A DNA stretch of 64,000 bases. Source: Candidatus Babeliales bacterium (lineage in GTDB: Bacteria; Babelota; Babeliae; Babelales; Chromulinivoraceae). The notes beneath the pieces were generated by a model, which was given only the letters and a program-made list of their open reading frames with translations, was not told the DNA's origin and did not search any database. A program made the translations under genes and the position numbers. The DNA lies in the NCBI GenBank assembly GCA_041660205.1, contig JBAZWT010000006.1:6462-70461 (forward strand), given 5' to 3'. Below, piece after piece: positions 1-8,006 of this stretch (position 1 is its first letter; the number at the start of each line of letters is the position of its first letter).

Positions 1-3000
1 ATAAATTTTGAACTGAGTTATAACCATCTTGCTCAGCAGGATCAATAAGCGCACCATTTTGTTCAAAGCTTTGATAATCTTGCAATAATTGTGAAAATGA
101 TACATTTGTTGCCTGACCTGAATGCGACGTATACGAAATTCCATTATTTTTCACCGAGAAATAAAGTTCAATGTTTTGATCACATCCTAAAAAATATGCG
201 TTATTAATGTGATCTTGCATTGCCGCTGCATTGGTCCCGTCTCCCATTGCAGTATATTTTTTCTGAGCAGCAATAAAATCTTGCGCTGCAGCCATATAAT
301 GAATTTGTTGGAATTTCGGAAACAGTGACTGCATGTAGTGAGCACTCAGACATTGATTTCCTGCTGCAACAAACAGATCAACAATATCTTTATTTATCTT
401 AGCGATTTGCGCAGCGTCTTTGACTTGATCTAGCTCTACACCCCACTGCAAATACGCAGTATTAATATCAGAAAGCAGATTGTTATATTCAACTGAAAAA
501 GGATCTCCAACCAAACATTGTTTCATAAACGTAATCAAAGTTTGATACAGTCCGATATAAACTTCTTGTACTGCCTGAGCTTTTACCATACTTTCAGCCT
601 GTTTAAAATATGCTTGAGCACTTTGGCCTTGAGCTGCTAAAAGAGATTGAGCTCGCAAAACACCTTTTTTTACCTGTGAGTACATAGTGGTAAAATCTTC
701 TGGCAATTGAACAGTGGTAACTCCGTTATGGGTAACTCCGTTAGGGGTAACTCCGTTATGAGCAACACCCTTTGCTTGAGCTGCTACTGTTTTTGCATCC
801 GCAGTTTTTGTAACCACGGTTTTTTCAACCACATTGGCACCTATCTTCTTTAAAATCTGAGCCATGATTATCTGCGCTTGATCAATTTCTTGCTGAGCTG
901 CGCTTGCGTAACAATACGCTACATCTTCAAGCATCATCGATGCTGCTCGTATATCATTTCCAGGAACATAATTACTTCCCGCTAAAGAAATAAGCTGTGA
1001 GCCTGGTTGAAACAGCATCTGCGCTCCTAAAAAATAATCTGCCGCTAGAGGTGCAGAATTATACAGTGGCGTTACTGCGTTAATGGGCGCTTTATACATT
1101 ATGATGATTAATGAAGTTTCATTACTGGATCCCTGGATTAGGTCTACGCCAAGGCTACGCCCCACAGGCGAGCCTAGGGATGACGAGGAGGATGGCGTTG
1201 AACTCGTAACTTGTACGGCCATTTGAGAACTAGTTTTAAAGCCTTTCAAATAATCATTAACCTGCTGCAAAGCTTGCATAGCTATTGATTGGTTCACCTC
1301 TGAAATATTTGCAACAGTTTTTAATTGATAATCAATAAAACAATCAGAAAATTGAACACTTTGATCTGCAACTACCTGACTGACCAAATATGCTTTAAAA
1401 ATCTGCATTACATCTTTTTTCTGAGCTGCGCTTAACGTAGAAACAAGCTTACTTGGCGCAACTGATTGCAAAGACTCTGGTAAAGCATTAAGCCCTAATA
1501 AATTTATATCAATGGTCGGAGTTTGATACGCACTAACCACATACGAGGTCGGCACGTTAGTTAATGCTCCTAAAGACTGCGCTGCTACGGTAGATATCGT
1601 TGATACCAGTGAACTTGCAGTAAATAAAGTTGTCGCTAAAAAATATTTTCTTCTGATGTTTTGCTCGTCTGCAGGAGTAACAGATGGAGCACTAAGTAGT
1701 TTTAAATAAACATTTTGCATATTTTTATACTGCTTTGCCGCAGTAGTAAAATCACCTGTTTTTTTTGCTGTAATTGCCTGCTCAAGATCAGACTCACCTT
1801 GAGCTTGTAAATCTTTAATCTGACCTACAGATAATTCTACTGTTGGAGGTTGTTCGTATTTTCCAACTTGAGCTATTGCAGCAGCAACGGTAGAAACTAC
1901 TCCACTGCGCATTAAAAACTGTGCTGAAAATTGAATCCATGTTACCTGCCCGGCGAAGCCTGGGTTACTGCCTTTGGCTAAAATATCTGGTAAGAAAGCC
2001 ACGTATTGGCCAATGTTTTCATTTTTTTCAAACAAACTATCCAAGTGACTTGCGTAGGTCATAGCGCTTTTTATATCTTTTTGATCTTTTGACGCTATCG
2101 CTTGAATTATAAATTTTAGAAGTTGCGATAATGTTTCAATTGCTTCTTTAGCGTCAGTCAAAAGTGCCATACTCACATTCGAAGCATTATTATTTGCAAC
2201 GCCTGTCATAACACCTTCAAGCAATGGAAGTAACGCTAAAGCTGGGCTCAGTGAATTTGGCGCAGACTGACACAAATCAGCAAGATTTTGTAGTGCTTGC
2301 ACAGCGTCTTTGGTCGCAACAGATGATTTTGTTTGCAAAAAAGATTGAACTGTTGAAAATGTCGGTTGCTTGGAAGCTGTAGGGCCGATTAAAAATAAAT
2401 CCCAAACCAACTGTAACATTCTTAGCTGCATATCAATGTCATTAATACTATTTTGAGCTTGAATACACTTGTTGTAACCTGTCCCGTCTTGAGCTGCTTC
2501 ATACGCTGTAGCTGCTGAGTCGTAACTGGTAAGAACTTGTTTTAATTGAGAAATGCTAGCAATTACTTGAGTCTTTATTTGCTCTGGTTGAGCTACATCA
2601 AGAACAATTTTTACACGAGCAGACTGAAGCATTTTTTGAGCTGCTTGAAATAATTTTGGTGCATTCTCAGCTTGTTTTTGTTGGCTTTTCAATCCTTTGA
2701 TTGCTAAAAGCTCCCGAGCTGCTTGATCTTTTTGACCATTATTTAAATAGACCTGATACAAAATATTATGATATTTTTCCATTTCTTGCAGGATAGTTTT
2801 TTTGCTTGCTTCATTTTGAGACGCGGTGATCAAGCTATTGCTTCTATCGGCAATAGCTGCAACATACAGAGTTGTCATCATTTGCGTTATACTTGTAGCG
2901 AAATCAGATCCTTGCGGCACTAAGACAAGGTTCATATTTTGCGTTTGCGGCGCCCAGGCAAGTTTGTATGCTACAAAAACTGAGTCAAGATCCTTTGAGA

Positions 3001-3460
3001 TGTAGGTTAACTGATTTGAAAAATGTTGAACGATGAGATAACAAACTTGAACCATGTTGCCTTGTAACTGCTCATAAAAATAATGAAGAGCTGCCGTTTG
3101 CAGGTCTTGCTCAAAAACTTGTATGACACGCTTCACTTCTTTTTCATATTTAAAAAAATCATCTGACATAGTCTGCAGGTCTACACTGTATGGAATTTGT
3201 TTAGCAAATTCTTCACGAACAATGCCCGCGTATCCAGAAATATATGAAACATAAGGAGCTATGATTTTTTGATAAGTCGAAAAAATAAGATTAGATCCAC
3301 TAAAGACAATAGGAGCAGCGTAACTTCTGCTTTCGTGATCCTTCATCAAATCTTGAAGTGCCGTTTCATACCGATCAATCACCATACGCTGCGATGATTG
3401 AATATATTGAAAACTTACTATTGAGCAAGAAAAAAGCATGCACCGTAAAAATCTTTTCAT
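1..3460 (-). CDS. Very large exported alpha-helical protein, 3' end outside window
   Basis: I do not recognise a family. The frame is open from an ATG at 3460 to the left edge (at least 1153 codons), so the C-terminus is missing. The N-terminus MKRFLRCMLFSCSIVSF is a signal peptide, so export is likely. The rest is Ala/Gln/Ser-rich and looks mostly helical, with many short Gln- and Lys-rich stretches like those of TPR or coiled-coil proteins; no catalytic motif is visible. Its start lies 5 bp after the stop of the upstream secreted-protein gene, so the two are probably co-transcribed. Two low-complexity insertions stand out: three 15-bp units at 716-760, and a palindromic element at about 1127-1190 that encodes a Ser/Gly-rich stretch. 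A host-interaction or envelope role is only a guess. Confidence 0.8.
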   Translation of the reverse strand, partial: MKRFLRCMLFSCSIVSFQYIQSSQRMVIDRYETALQDLMKDHESRSYAAPIVFSGSNLIFSTYQKIIAPYVSYISGYAGIVREEFAKQIPYSVDLQTMSDDFFKYEKEVKRVIQVFEQDLQTAALHYFYEQLQGNMVQVCYLIVQHFSNQLTYISKDLDSVFVAYKLAWAPQTQNMNLVLVPQGSDFATSITQMMTTLYVAAIADRSNSLITASQNEASKKTILQEMEKYHNILYQVYLNNGQKDQAARELLAIKGLKSQQKQAENAPKLFQAAQKMLQSARVKIVLDVAQPEQIKTQVIASISQLKQVLTSYDSAATAYEAAQDGTGYNKCIQAQNSINDIDMQLRMLQLVWDLFLIGPTASKQPTFSTVQSFLQTKSSVATKDAVQALQNLADLCQSAPNSLSPALALLPLLEGVMTGVANNNASNVSMALLTDAKEAIETLSQLLKFIIQAIASKDQKDIKSAMTYASHLDSLFEKNENIGQYVAFLPDILAKGSNPGFAGQVTWIQFSAQFLMRSGVVSTVAAAIAQVGKYEQPPTVELSVGQIKDLQAQGESDLEQAITAKKTGDFTTAAKQYKNMQNVYLKLLSAPSVTPADEQNIRRKYFLATTLFTASSLVSTISTVAAQSLGALTNVPTSYVVSAYQTPTIDINLLGLNALPESLQSVAPSKLVSTLSAAQKKDVMQIFKAYLVSQVVADQSVQFSDCFIDYQLKTVANISEVNQSIAMQALQQVNDYLKGFKTSSQMAVQVTSSTPSSSSSLGSPVGRSLGVDLIQGSSNETSLIIIMYKAPINAVTPLYNSAPLAADYFLGAQMLFQPGSQLISLAGSNYVPGNDIRAASMMLEDVAYCYASAAQQEIDQAQIIMAQILKKIGANVVEKTVVTKTADAKTVAAQAKGVAHNGVTPNGVTHNGVTTVQLPEDFTTMYSQVKKGVLRAQSLLAAQGQSAQAYFKQAESMVKAQAVQEVYIGLYQTLITFMKQCLVGDPFSVEYNNLLSDINTAYLQWGVELDQVKDAAQIAKINKDIVDLFVAAGNQCLSAHYMQSLFPKFQQIHYMAAAQDFIAAQKKYTAMGDGTNAAAMQDHINNAYFLGCDQNIELYFSVKNNGISYTSHSGQATNVSFSQLLQDYQSFEQNGALIDPAEQDGYNSVQNL
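716..760. repeat. Three tandem 15-bp units inside the large exported-protein gene
   Basis: The units GGTAACTCCGTTATG, GGTAACTCCGTTAGG and GGTAACTCCGTTATG are head to tail at 716-730, 731-745 and 746-760. On the minus strand they encode HNGVT, PNGVT, HNGVT. The unit is a multiple of three, so copy number can change without breaking the frame. Confidence 0.9.
1127..1190 (-). repeat. Palindromic repeat element inside coding sequence (copy A)
   Basis: Read on the minus strand, this stretch starts with CTCGTCATCCCTAGG and ends with CCTAATCCAGGGATCC, with an extra GC-rich middle. The ends resemble the elements at 5037-5075 and 17208-17246. It is more GC-rich than its surroundings and is translated as a Ser/Gly-rich insert. 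It resembles the palindromic elements inserted in genes of Rickettsia and other intracellular bacteria (comparison from memory). Confidence 0.5.
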
Positions 3461-3465
3461 AAGTC

Positions 3466-4272
3466 CTATCCTTGTGACCGTAGTAAAGCTAACAATTGTG
3501 CATTATTTCTAGGTTTAGCATTGTTTTTTTGTGGCGTTATTTGACTGTCCTGGGACATTGATGACAATATGTTTGCTAAATTATTTCTCTTAGGAGCAAC
3601 CTTTGAAATGGTTTGACTTTGTGATGGTGCTGACAATTCGTCTAACATCGAGGTCAAATTATGAGGTACAACAGATGTATTTACATGAAAAGATTGCAAC
3701 TCTTGCATGCTATAATTCATGAAAAATAATTGAATTGAAGCCATGTTTTGTCGATACTCATTTTGTAACTGTTTATCACTTAAAATGATCATTGCTTCTT
3801 GATACAAGGGACTTTGTGTTTTTTGTAAAAAATTTTCCAACAATAGTTTATTTTGCCCTATTTTTTTAGGAGATGAAGATGTCTGCGCCTGACTTTCGCT
3901 CTCTAATTGTTGCAAATATAAACCGATCTGCCCCTTAGAGTGTTGAGGCTTTACCTTTAAAACTGCTTGGGACGCAATAGCTGCTTGTTGTTGTAAAAAA
4001 TTTTGTAACACTGAACTATTTTGATTTGTTTTTCTTTGAGGTTGCACAGAAGATTGCTCTGGTACTTGTTGCTGTGAAAGATCTTGCAACAATGCATTAT
4101 TTTGATTTGCTTTTCTACGAGCAACAACCGGAGACTCAATCGATTGCTGAACTGGAGCACTATCCAAACCAGAAAGCAAACTCGCCAAATTATTGTGTGG
4201 TGGTGCCTTACATATGTGAGTAAGCATCAACCAACAGATACTATGCATAACGAGTTTGCTAAAATTCTTCAA
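3466..4272 (-). CDS. Small exported protein with eight short Asn/Leu/Gln repeats
   Basis: Family not recognised. A TTG start at 4272 follows an AGGTG-like ribosome site; an in-frame ATG lies at 4248. Residues 1-22 look like a signal peptide ending near HICKAPP. The mature part carries about eight spaced copies of a short motif, roughly N-N-x-L-L-x-x-L-x-x-Q: residues 27-36 NNLASLLSGL, 58-69 NNALLQDLSQQQ, 85-96, 114-123, 139-151 GQNKLLLENFLQK, 204-214, 230-241 NNLANILSSMSQ and 256-267 NNAQLLALLRSQ. Ser/Pro/Gln-rich linkers separate the copies. Each motif could form a short amphipathic helix, so the protein looks like a string of binding peptides. The gene precedes the very large exported protein by 5 bp. 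Function unknown. Confidence 0.75.
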   Translation of the reverse strand: MKNFSKLVMHSICWLMLTHICKAPPHNNLASLLSGLDSAPVQQSIESPVVARRKANQNNALLQDLSQQQVPEQSSVQPQRKTNQNSSVLQNFLQQQAAIASQAVLKVKPQHSKGQIGLYLQQLESESQAQTSSSPKKIGQNKLLLENFLQKTQSPLYQEAMIILSDKQLQNEYRQNMASIQLFFMNYSMQELQSFHVNTSVVPHNLTSMLDELSAPSQSQTISKVAPKRNNLANILSSMSQDSQITPQKNNAKPRNNAQLLALLRSQG

Positions 4273-4361
4273 AACACACCTACCCTTTTTCCATCTTTTT
4301 TTCTACTTAAGCATATTAAAATCGAGAAATCAAGGGTGGATCCTTTCAAGCTAAAGTCTAA

Positions 4362-6185
4362 TCAAGACTGGATCTTTTGTTGGGCGTATAAATGTTTTAA
4401 TTCTTTTATCGATGTTGCGTCTTGAGCTGACTTATCCGGTCGATAGGAAACAAAGCGAGGAAACCGTAGTGCATACCCAGGATGACCTTCTGTTTTCCCA
4501 GCAGTATGTGCAGGAGATAACGTAATTTCATCAGATTTAACAACGCATACCAATTCAGGGCTTACCCAAACGTCAGGATATAAATCCTTAACGCATGAAA
4601 CATTTTTAGGTTGATGCTGCAATTTTATATGCTCACATCGTTTTTTCAAATCTTTCCACTCATCATCACTCATTCCAGTTCCTACTTTAGCAACAGTTTG
4701 AAACTGCTCTTTTTCTTGGTTATAAATACCAACTAAAAATGCCCCGATGCCAAATTTTGCACGCTTACCGCGTCCTGCATAATAACCTAAAATAACACAA
4801 TCAACGGTATCAATTAAAGATCCATGAGCTTCGCGTTTTAATTTAATCCAATTAAAATTTCGTTTCCCTGGTTGATAGATTGCATCTTCACGTTTGACCA
4901 CCAACCCTTCAAGTCCTGCTTGAATATTAAGCAAAAAGTAATCTTCTAAATCTTGAGCCTTTGAAAATGGTTTTTCTTCTACGATCTGCAAAGCCTCACT
5001 CACTCCTCGCCCTTCAGACACGACCGAGATTTCATTCTCCCCTCTTCGTCCTCGGACTTGATCCGGGGATCCATGTGCTAAATTCCACTTCTTCAAAACA
5101 TCTTGCAAAATAATGCGACGCTGCTTATGGGTATCCTCAAGCAACGATTTACCATCAAGGTATAAAATATCGAACAAATACAGTCGCAAGGGCATATCAA
5201 TACTCATCTGCTCAACATCATGTTTTCTTTTTCGTTTAACCGTTTCTTGAAAAGGTAGAAAAGACTCCGTTTCTTCATCGTACACAATTGCTTCACCTTC
5301 ACAGATCAAGCTGTGGACAGGGAGCTGCGATACCATTTTTTTCAAATCAGGAAACATATCGGACATATCAAGCATATTTCGCGAGAAAAAGTGTACATCA
5401 GTCTTTGTTTCAGTTTTTTTTACATGCACTTGAACTCGAAAACCATCAAGTTTTGGCTGCGCAACGCAATGACCAAGTCGCTCGATAACAGCCTTTGCAC
5501 TCGTCAACCGTTCTGCAGCGGCAGGACGAATCGGAATGCCAACTTTAATGTGCATAGATCTAATGCCTTTAATGCCTTCTTCTTTCATCGTGTGAGCAAC
5601 TAACCCTAAATCGGCACAAACATTGTAAGCAGCTTCTAAATCTTTGCTCAGTGATTTGTCACCAGTATCCATCCATGAAAGCGCATCTAAAACGGTCATG
5701 TCAGAAAAACCAAGGCGTAATGTTTTAGCAACAATGCGCACAATAAATTTTGCACTCAAGCTGTCTACCTGCTTGAGCAGCTTACGCACATGTATGCCTT
5801 TTTTTTCTGTTGAACCAGTTCCTGAAATACGAGCGATTTCCAGCAGCTGCTCATAAACCTGATGAACGGTTAACTCGCATTCGCTTCTCGTCCACTCTTT
5901 TTGAACCACAAGGCCTATGTCACCCAGCTCTTTAAAATCTTTTTGAATCGTTGCATCAGATTTACCTGCAAGCTCAGCTATAATACTGACCATCCCTTTT
6001 TGAGCTATTTGAAATTGTACATCTTGGTACGGAGGAAACAAACTTCCCTGTGAAAGATATGAAATAATTTGAATTTCTGATTTTGAACTTTGAGCAAAAA
6101 GCTTGGCAAGAATTTTAGTCATCCCGATGCGAGATGGTTCTTGTTCCAGATTTTGAAACGCTTGTGCAACTTCTATAAATTTCAT
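4362..6185 (-). CDS. lig: ATP-dependent DNA ligase (archaeal/eukaryotic LIG1-like)
   Basis: Seals nicks in duplex DNA through a ligase-adenylate intermediate. The 607 residues follow the three-domain plan of archaeal ligases: an N-terminal DNA-binding domain (about 1-215), an adenylation domain (about 220-450) and an OB-fold domain (about 455-590). Motif I is KLDGFR with catalytic Lys245; FFSRN (266-270), EGLVVKR (426-432) and WIKLKRE (446-452) match motifs III, IV and V. The protein is complete. Residues about 371-392 (HGSPDQVRGRRGE onward) are encoded by a GC-rich palindromic repeat inserted in frame (see 5037-5075), in a region where ligases vary in length. Bacterial replicative ligases are normally NAD-dependent; whether LigA exists elsewhere cannot be seen. 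No partner genes of the bacterial Ku/LigD type are adjacent. Confidence 0.95.
   Translation of the reverse strand: MKFIEVAQAFQNLEQEPSRIGMTKILAKLFAQSSKSEIQIISYLSQGSLFPPYQDVQFQIAQKGMVSIIAELAGKSDATIQKDFKELGDIGLVVQKEWTRSECELTVHQVYEQLLEIARISGTGSTEKKGIHVRKLLKQVDSLSAKFIVRIVAKTLRLGFSDMTVLDALSWMDTGDKSLSKDLEAAYNVCADLGLVAHTMKEEGIKGIRSMHIKVGIPIRPAAAERLTSAKAVIERLGHCVAQPKLDGFRVQVHVKKTETKTDVHFFSRNMLDMSDMFPDLKKMVSQLPVHSLICEGEAIVYDEETESFLPFQETVKRKRKHDVEQMSIDMPLRLYLFDILYLDGKSLLEDTHKQRRIILQDVLKKWNLAHGSPDQVRGRRGENEISVVSEGRGVSEALQIVEEKPFSKAQDLEDYFLLNIQAGLEGLVVKREDAIYQPGKRNFNWIKLKREAHGSLIDTVDCVILGYYAGRGKRAKFGIGAFLVGIYNQEKEQFQTVAKVGTGMSDDEWKDLKKRCEHIKLQHQPKNVSCVKDLYPDVWVSPELVCVVKSDEITLSPAHTAGKTEGHPGYALRFPRFVSYRPDKSAQDATSIKELKHLYAQQKIQS
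5037..5075 (+). repeat. Palindromic repeat element inside the ligase gene (copy B)
   Basis: The + strand reads CCCTCTTCGTCCTCG, then GACTTGATCCGGGGATCC, followed by ATG. It is nearly identical to the stretch at 17208-17246 and contains the palindromic core of the kind ACTTGATC..GGGGATCC. The ligase is translated across it as HGSPDQVRGRRGE. The GC-rich block stands out from the AT-rich flanks. Confidence 0.7.
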
Positions 6186-6244
6186 ACTTATAATTCCATG
6201 TTCATATATTATTTTTCTCTAGTACTTATCAACACAAAAAAGCA

Positions 6245-6281
6245 CAAAAAAATCAAGCCCAGAATAAATTCCAGGCTTGAT
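6245..6281 (-). terminator. Rho-independent terminator after the duplicated-domain protein gene
   Basis: On the minus strand the 8-bp stem ATCAAGCC / GGCTTGAT (6274-6281 and 6252-6259) encloses a 14-nt loop and is followed directly by a run of T. It lies 45 bp beyond the stop of the gene at 6327-7742. Confidence 0.8.
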
Positions 6282-6326
6282 AATTCAAGAGTTGCTTATT
6301 TGTTTAGTACATGGTTACAAAGGAAA

Positions 6327-7742
6327 TTAGAGAACACCCCCAAATGTACCAATTCCACCAGGATTATAAGACGCTGGAGCTACGGACGTTCCAGTAAGCG
6401 TAAGAGCTGCAGGATAAGGAGAAGAAGGAGGAGTAGGGTTTGTCGCTACAGGAGCATAACCAAATGCAAAAGTATTTGTTAATTTAGGAGACGTTGCACC
6501 ACTTATATTTACTTGATTAGTAATTGGAATTCCACCTGATACTAAAGGAGCTCCTGTAGTACTATTATATAAAAACAGATAAAAATTTGTAGGAGGTGTT
6601 AAAGTCAGGTCAAACATCAAATTGTTATTTGCATCAAATCCAAGCATTACCCATGTAACACCTTTTGTCCAATCAACGCTTGTAAAATATCCAGATGCAA
6701 TCAAATCTGCAGCAACTGGCGTAGGATTTTTAACCCAAGGATTCCATATAAATGGATATCCCCAATCTCCACAATTTATATTTACAAATGTCGGCATAGT
6801 AGTTGAAGCAGAGGCTGTAAAGCTTCCTGTCGATGTCGACAATGTCACTTGCGGATCCAATTTTGCTCCAGCTGCATTTATGACACTTGTCAAAGAAGAA
6901 GTACCTGACGGAGCAGTAAGAGGTAATTTAGATAAAGATGTTAATAAAACACTTGTTTGTGGTCCTGTTAGTGTGAAAACTGCTGGATATTGTGTATATT
7001 CAATAGCTGTAGATGATGCTACTCCGTAGTCAACACCACTAGTCACAGTAGCTCCTACACCAGGTGTTGCTCTAGTCATAGGAGTATGCTTCACTCCCAA
7101 TAAAGCGCCATTTGAATCATATACAAACAAATAAGGATCTATCGTTTCTGCTTTACCCAAATGAGGGACAAAGTTGCCTGCTGAATCAAAAGCAAGAGGA
7201 AGAAATGTAACACCTTTTGACCAATCGACATCCTTAACAACAGTTGTCAAATCAGCAGCAATTGAATAGGACGCGCCCCATGGATTACTAAAAAAAGCAA
7301 ATCCACCAAATCTACCAATAAGAAAGTTTAAATATGCTGGATAGTTTCCAGACGGTGAGAACTTAGAAAATGTTGCCGTTTGCGCTCCTACTGTAATACT
7401 AGCGTTTAATACTTTTAGCAGTCCACTTAATGTTTTATGTTGTGCCAAAGATGTGTAAGAAAGTGGATTTACTTTTGCTGCTGGAGCTGGAGTTGGAGCT
7501 GGAGTTGGAGTTGGAGCTGGAGTTGGAGCTGGAGTTGGAGTAACAGTTGGTGCTGATGGCTGTGTAGCCGTTGGTGGCACTATCACTGGTACTGTAGCTG
7601 GTGGCGTTCCAGCTGCTGGAGTATTCGCTTTAGCAAATTTAACAACACTTACAATATCGAAAACATCTGCCAATGATGGTACACCTTGCAAGCCCGTAAA
7701 GGCTAAAGCAAAAATAATTAATAATTTCGATCGTTTTGTCAT
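6327..7742 (-). CDS. Exported protein with Pro/Thr/Ala linker and a duplicated domain
   Basis: Family not recognised. Residues 1-25 are a signal peptide (MTKRSKLLIIFALAFTG). A linker of Pro, Thr, Ala and Val (about 42-92) follows, built from PTPAP units. The rest has two copies of one domain: the first contains GFAFFSNPWGASYSIAAD, VDWSKGVTFLPLAFDSAGN and LFVYDSNGALLG; the second contains GYPFIWNPWVKNPTPVAAD, VDWTKGVTWVMLGFDANNN and LFLYNSTTGAPLV. The shared core is NPW, then VDW-S/T-KGVTW, a Leu/Ala-FD-x-N/G strand and a Y-L-F-x-Y strand. This looks like a beta-rich surface or adhesin-like module, but no catalytic residues are evident. A strong terminator follows, so the gene is probably monocistronic. 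Confidence 0.8.
   Translation of the reverse strand: MTKRSKLLIIFALAFTGLQGVPSLADVFDIVSVVKFAKANTPAAGTPPATVPVIVPPTATQPSAPTVTPTPAPTPAPTPTPAPTPAPAAKVNPLSYTSLAQHKTLSGLLKVLNASITVGAQTATFSKFSPSGNYPAYLNFLIGRFGGFAFFSNPWGASYSIAADLTTVVKDVDWSKGVTFLPLAFDSAGNFVPHLGKAETIDPYLFVYDSNGALLGVKHTPMTRATPGVGATVTSGVDYGVASSTAIEYTQYPAVFTLTGPQTSVLLTSLSKLPLTAPSGTSSLTSVINAAGAKLDPQVTLSTSTGSFTASASTTMPTFVNINCGDWGYPFIWNPWVKNPTPVAADLIASGYFTSVDWTKGVTWVMLGFDANNNLMFDLTLTPPTNFYLFLYNSTTGAPLVSGGIPITNQVNISGATSPKLTNTFAFGYAPVATNPTPPSSPYPAALTLTGTSVAPASYNPGGIGTFGGVL
7478..7541. repeat. Tandem GCTGGAGTTGGA-type repeat encoding the PTPAP linker
   Basis: Imperfect 6- and 12-bp units (GCTGGA / GTTGGA) run head to tail and encode alternating Pro-Thr/Pro-Ala on the minus strand. 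The unit length keeps the frame, so linker length can vary by slippage. Confidence 0.85.
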
Positions 7743-7857
7743 AAGAACTTTCCTTTTTTATCTTTGTAAAAAAATAATATATGAATTGTTCTTACTAAAA
7801 AAAGATTCTGAAATCAATCTTATGAAAAATTGAATTAAAAGGAATGGGTTTAAAAAA

Positions 7858-7934
7858 TGGTAGCGACGCAGGGATTCGAACCCCGGACCTACAGATTATG
7901 ATTCTGCCGCTCTAACCAACTGAGCTACGTCGCC
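7858..7934 (-). tRNA. tRNA-Met (anticodon CAU, elongator type)
   Basis: The minus strand folds as a cloverleaf: acceptor GGCGACG pairs with CGTCGCT (one G-U pair), the D-loop has AGTTGGTTAGA, the anticodon loop is ATCATAA and the T-arm has GGTTCGAATCC. The CCA end is encoded at 7858-7860. The sequence closely resembles bacterial elongator tRNA-Met (GGCNACGTAGCTCAGTTGG start) more than initiator or lysidine-modified tRNA-Ile. It lies between two protein genes on the same strand. Confidence 0.93.
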
Positions 7935-7951
7935 AACCTAGAGATTTCAAG

Positions 7952-7980
7952 AATGATCCCCGCAGACTGCGAGGATCATT
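7952..7980 (-). terminator. Strong hairpin between secD and tRNA-Met
   Basis: On the minus strand AATGATCC ... GGATCATT pair, with further inner pairing of CGCAG with CTGCG. No long T-run follows, so it may be a weak terminator or an RNA-processing or stability hairpin after secD and before the tRNA. Confidence 0.55.
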
Positions 7981-8006
7981 AAAGACTTAAGATAAAAAAT
8001 ATTATA

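Noticed and set aside
1950..1990. GGCGAAGCCTGGGTTACTGCC stretch in the large exported-protein gene as a further repeat element
   Set aside because: Too short and without matching copies in the window.
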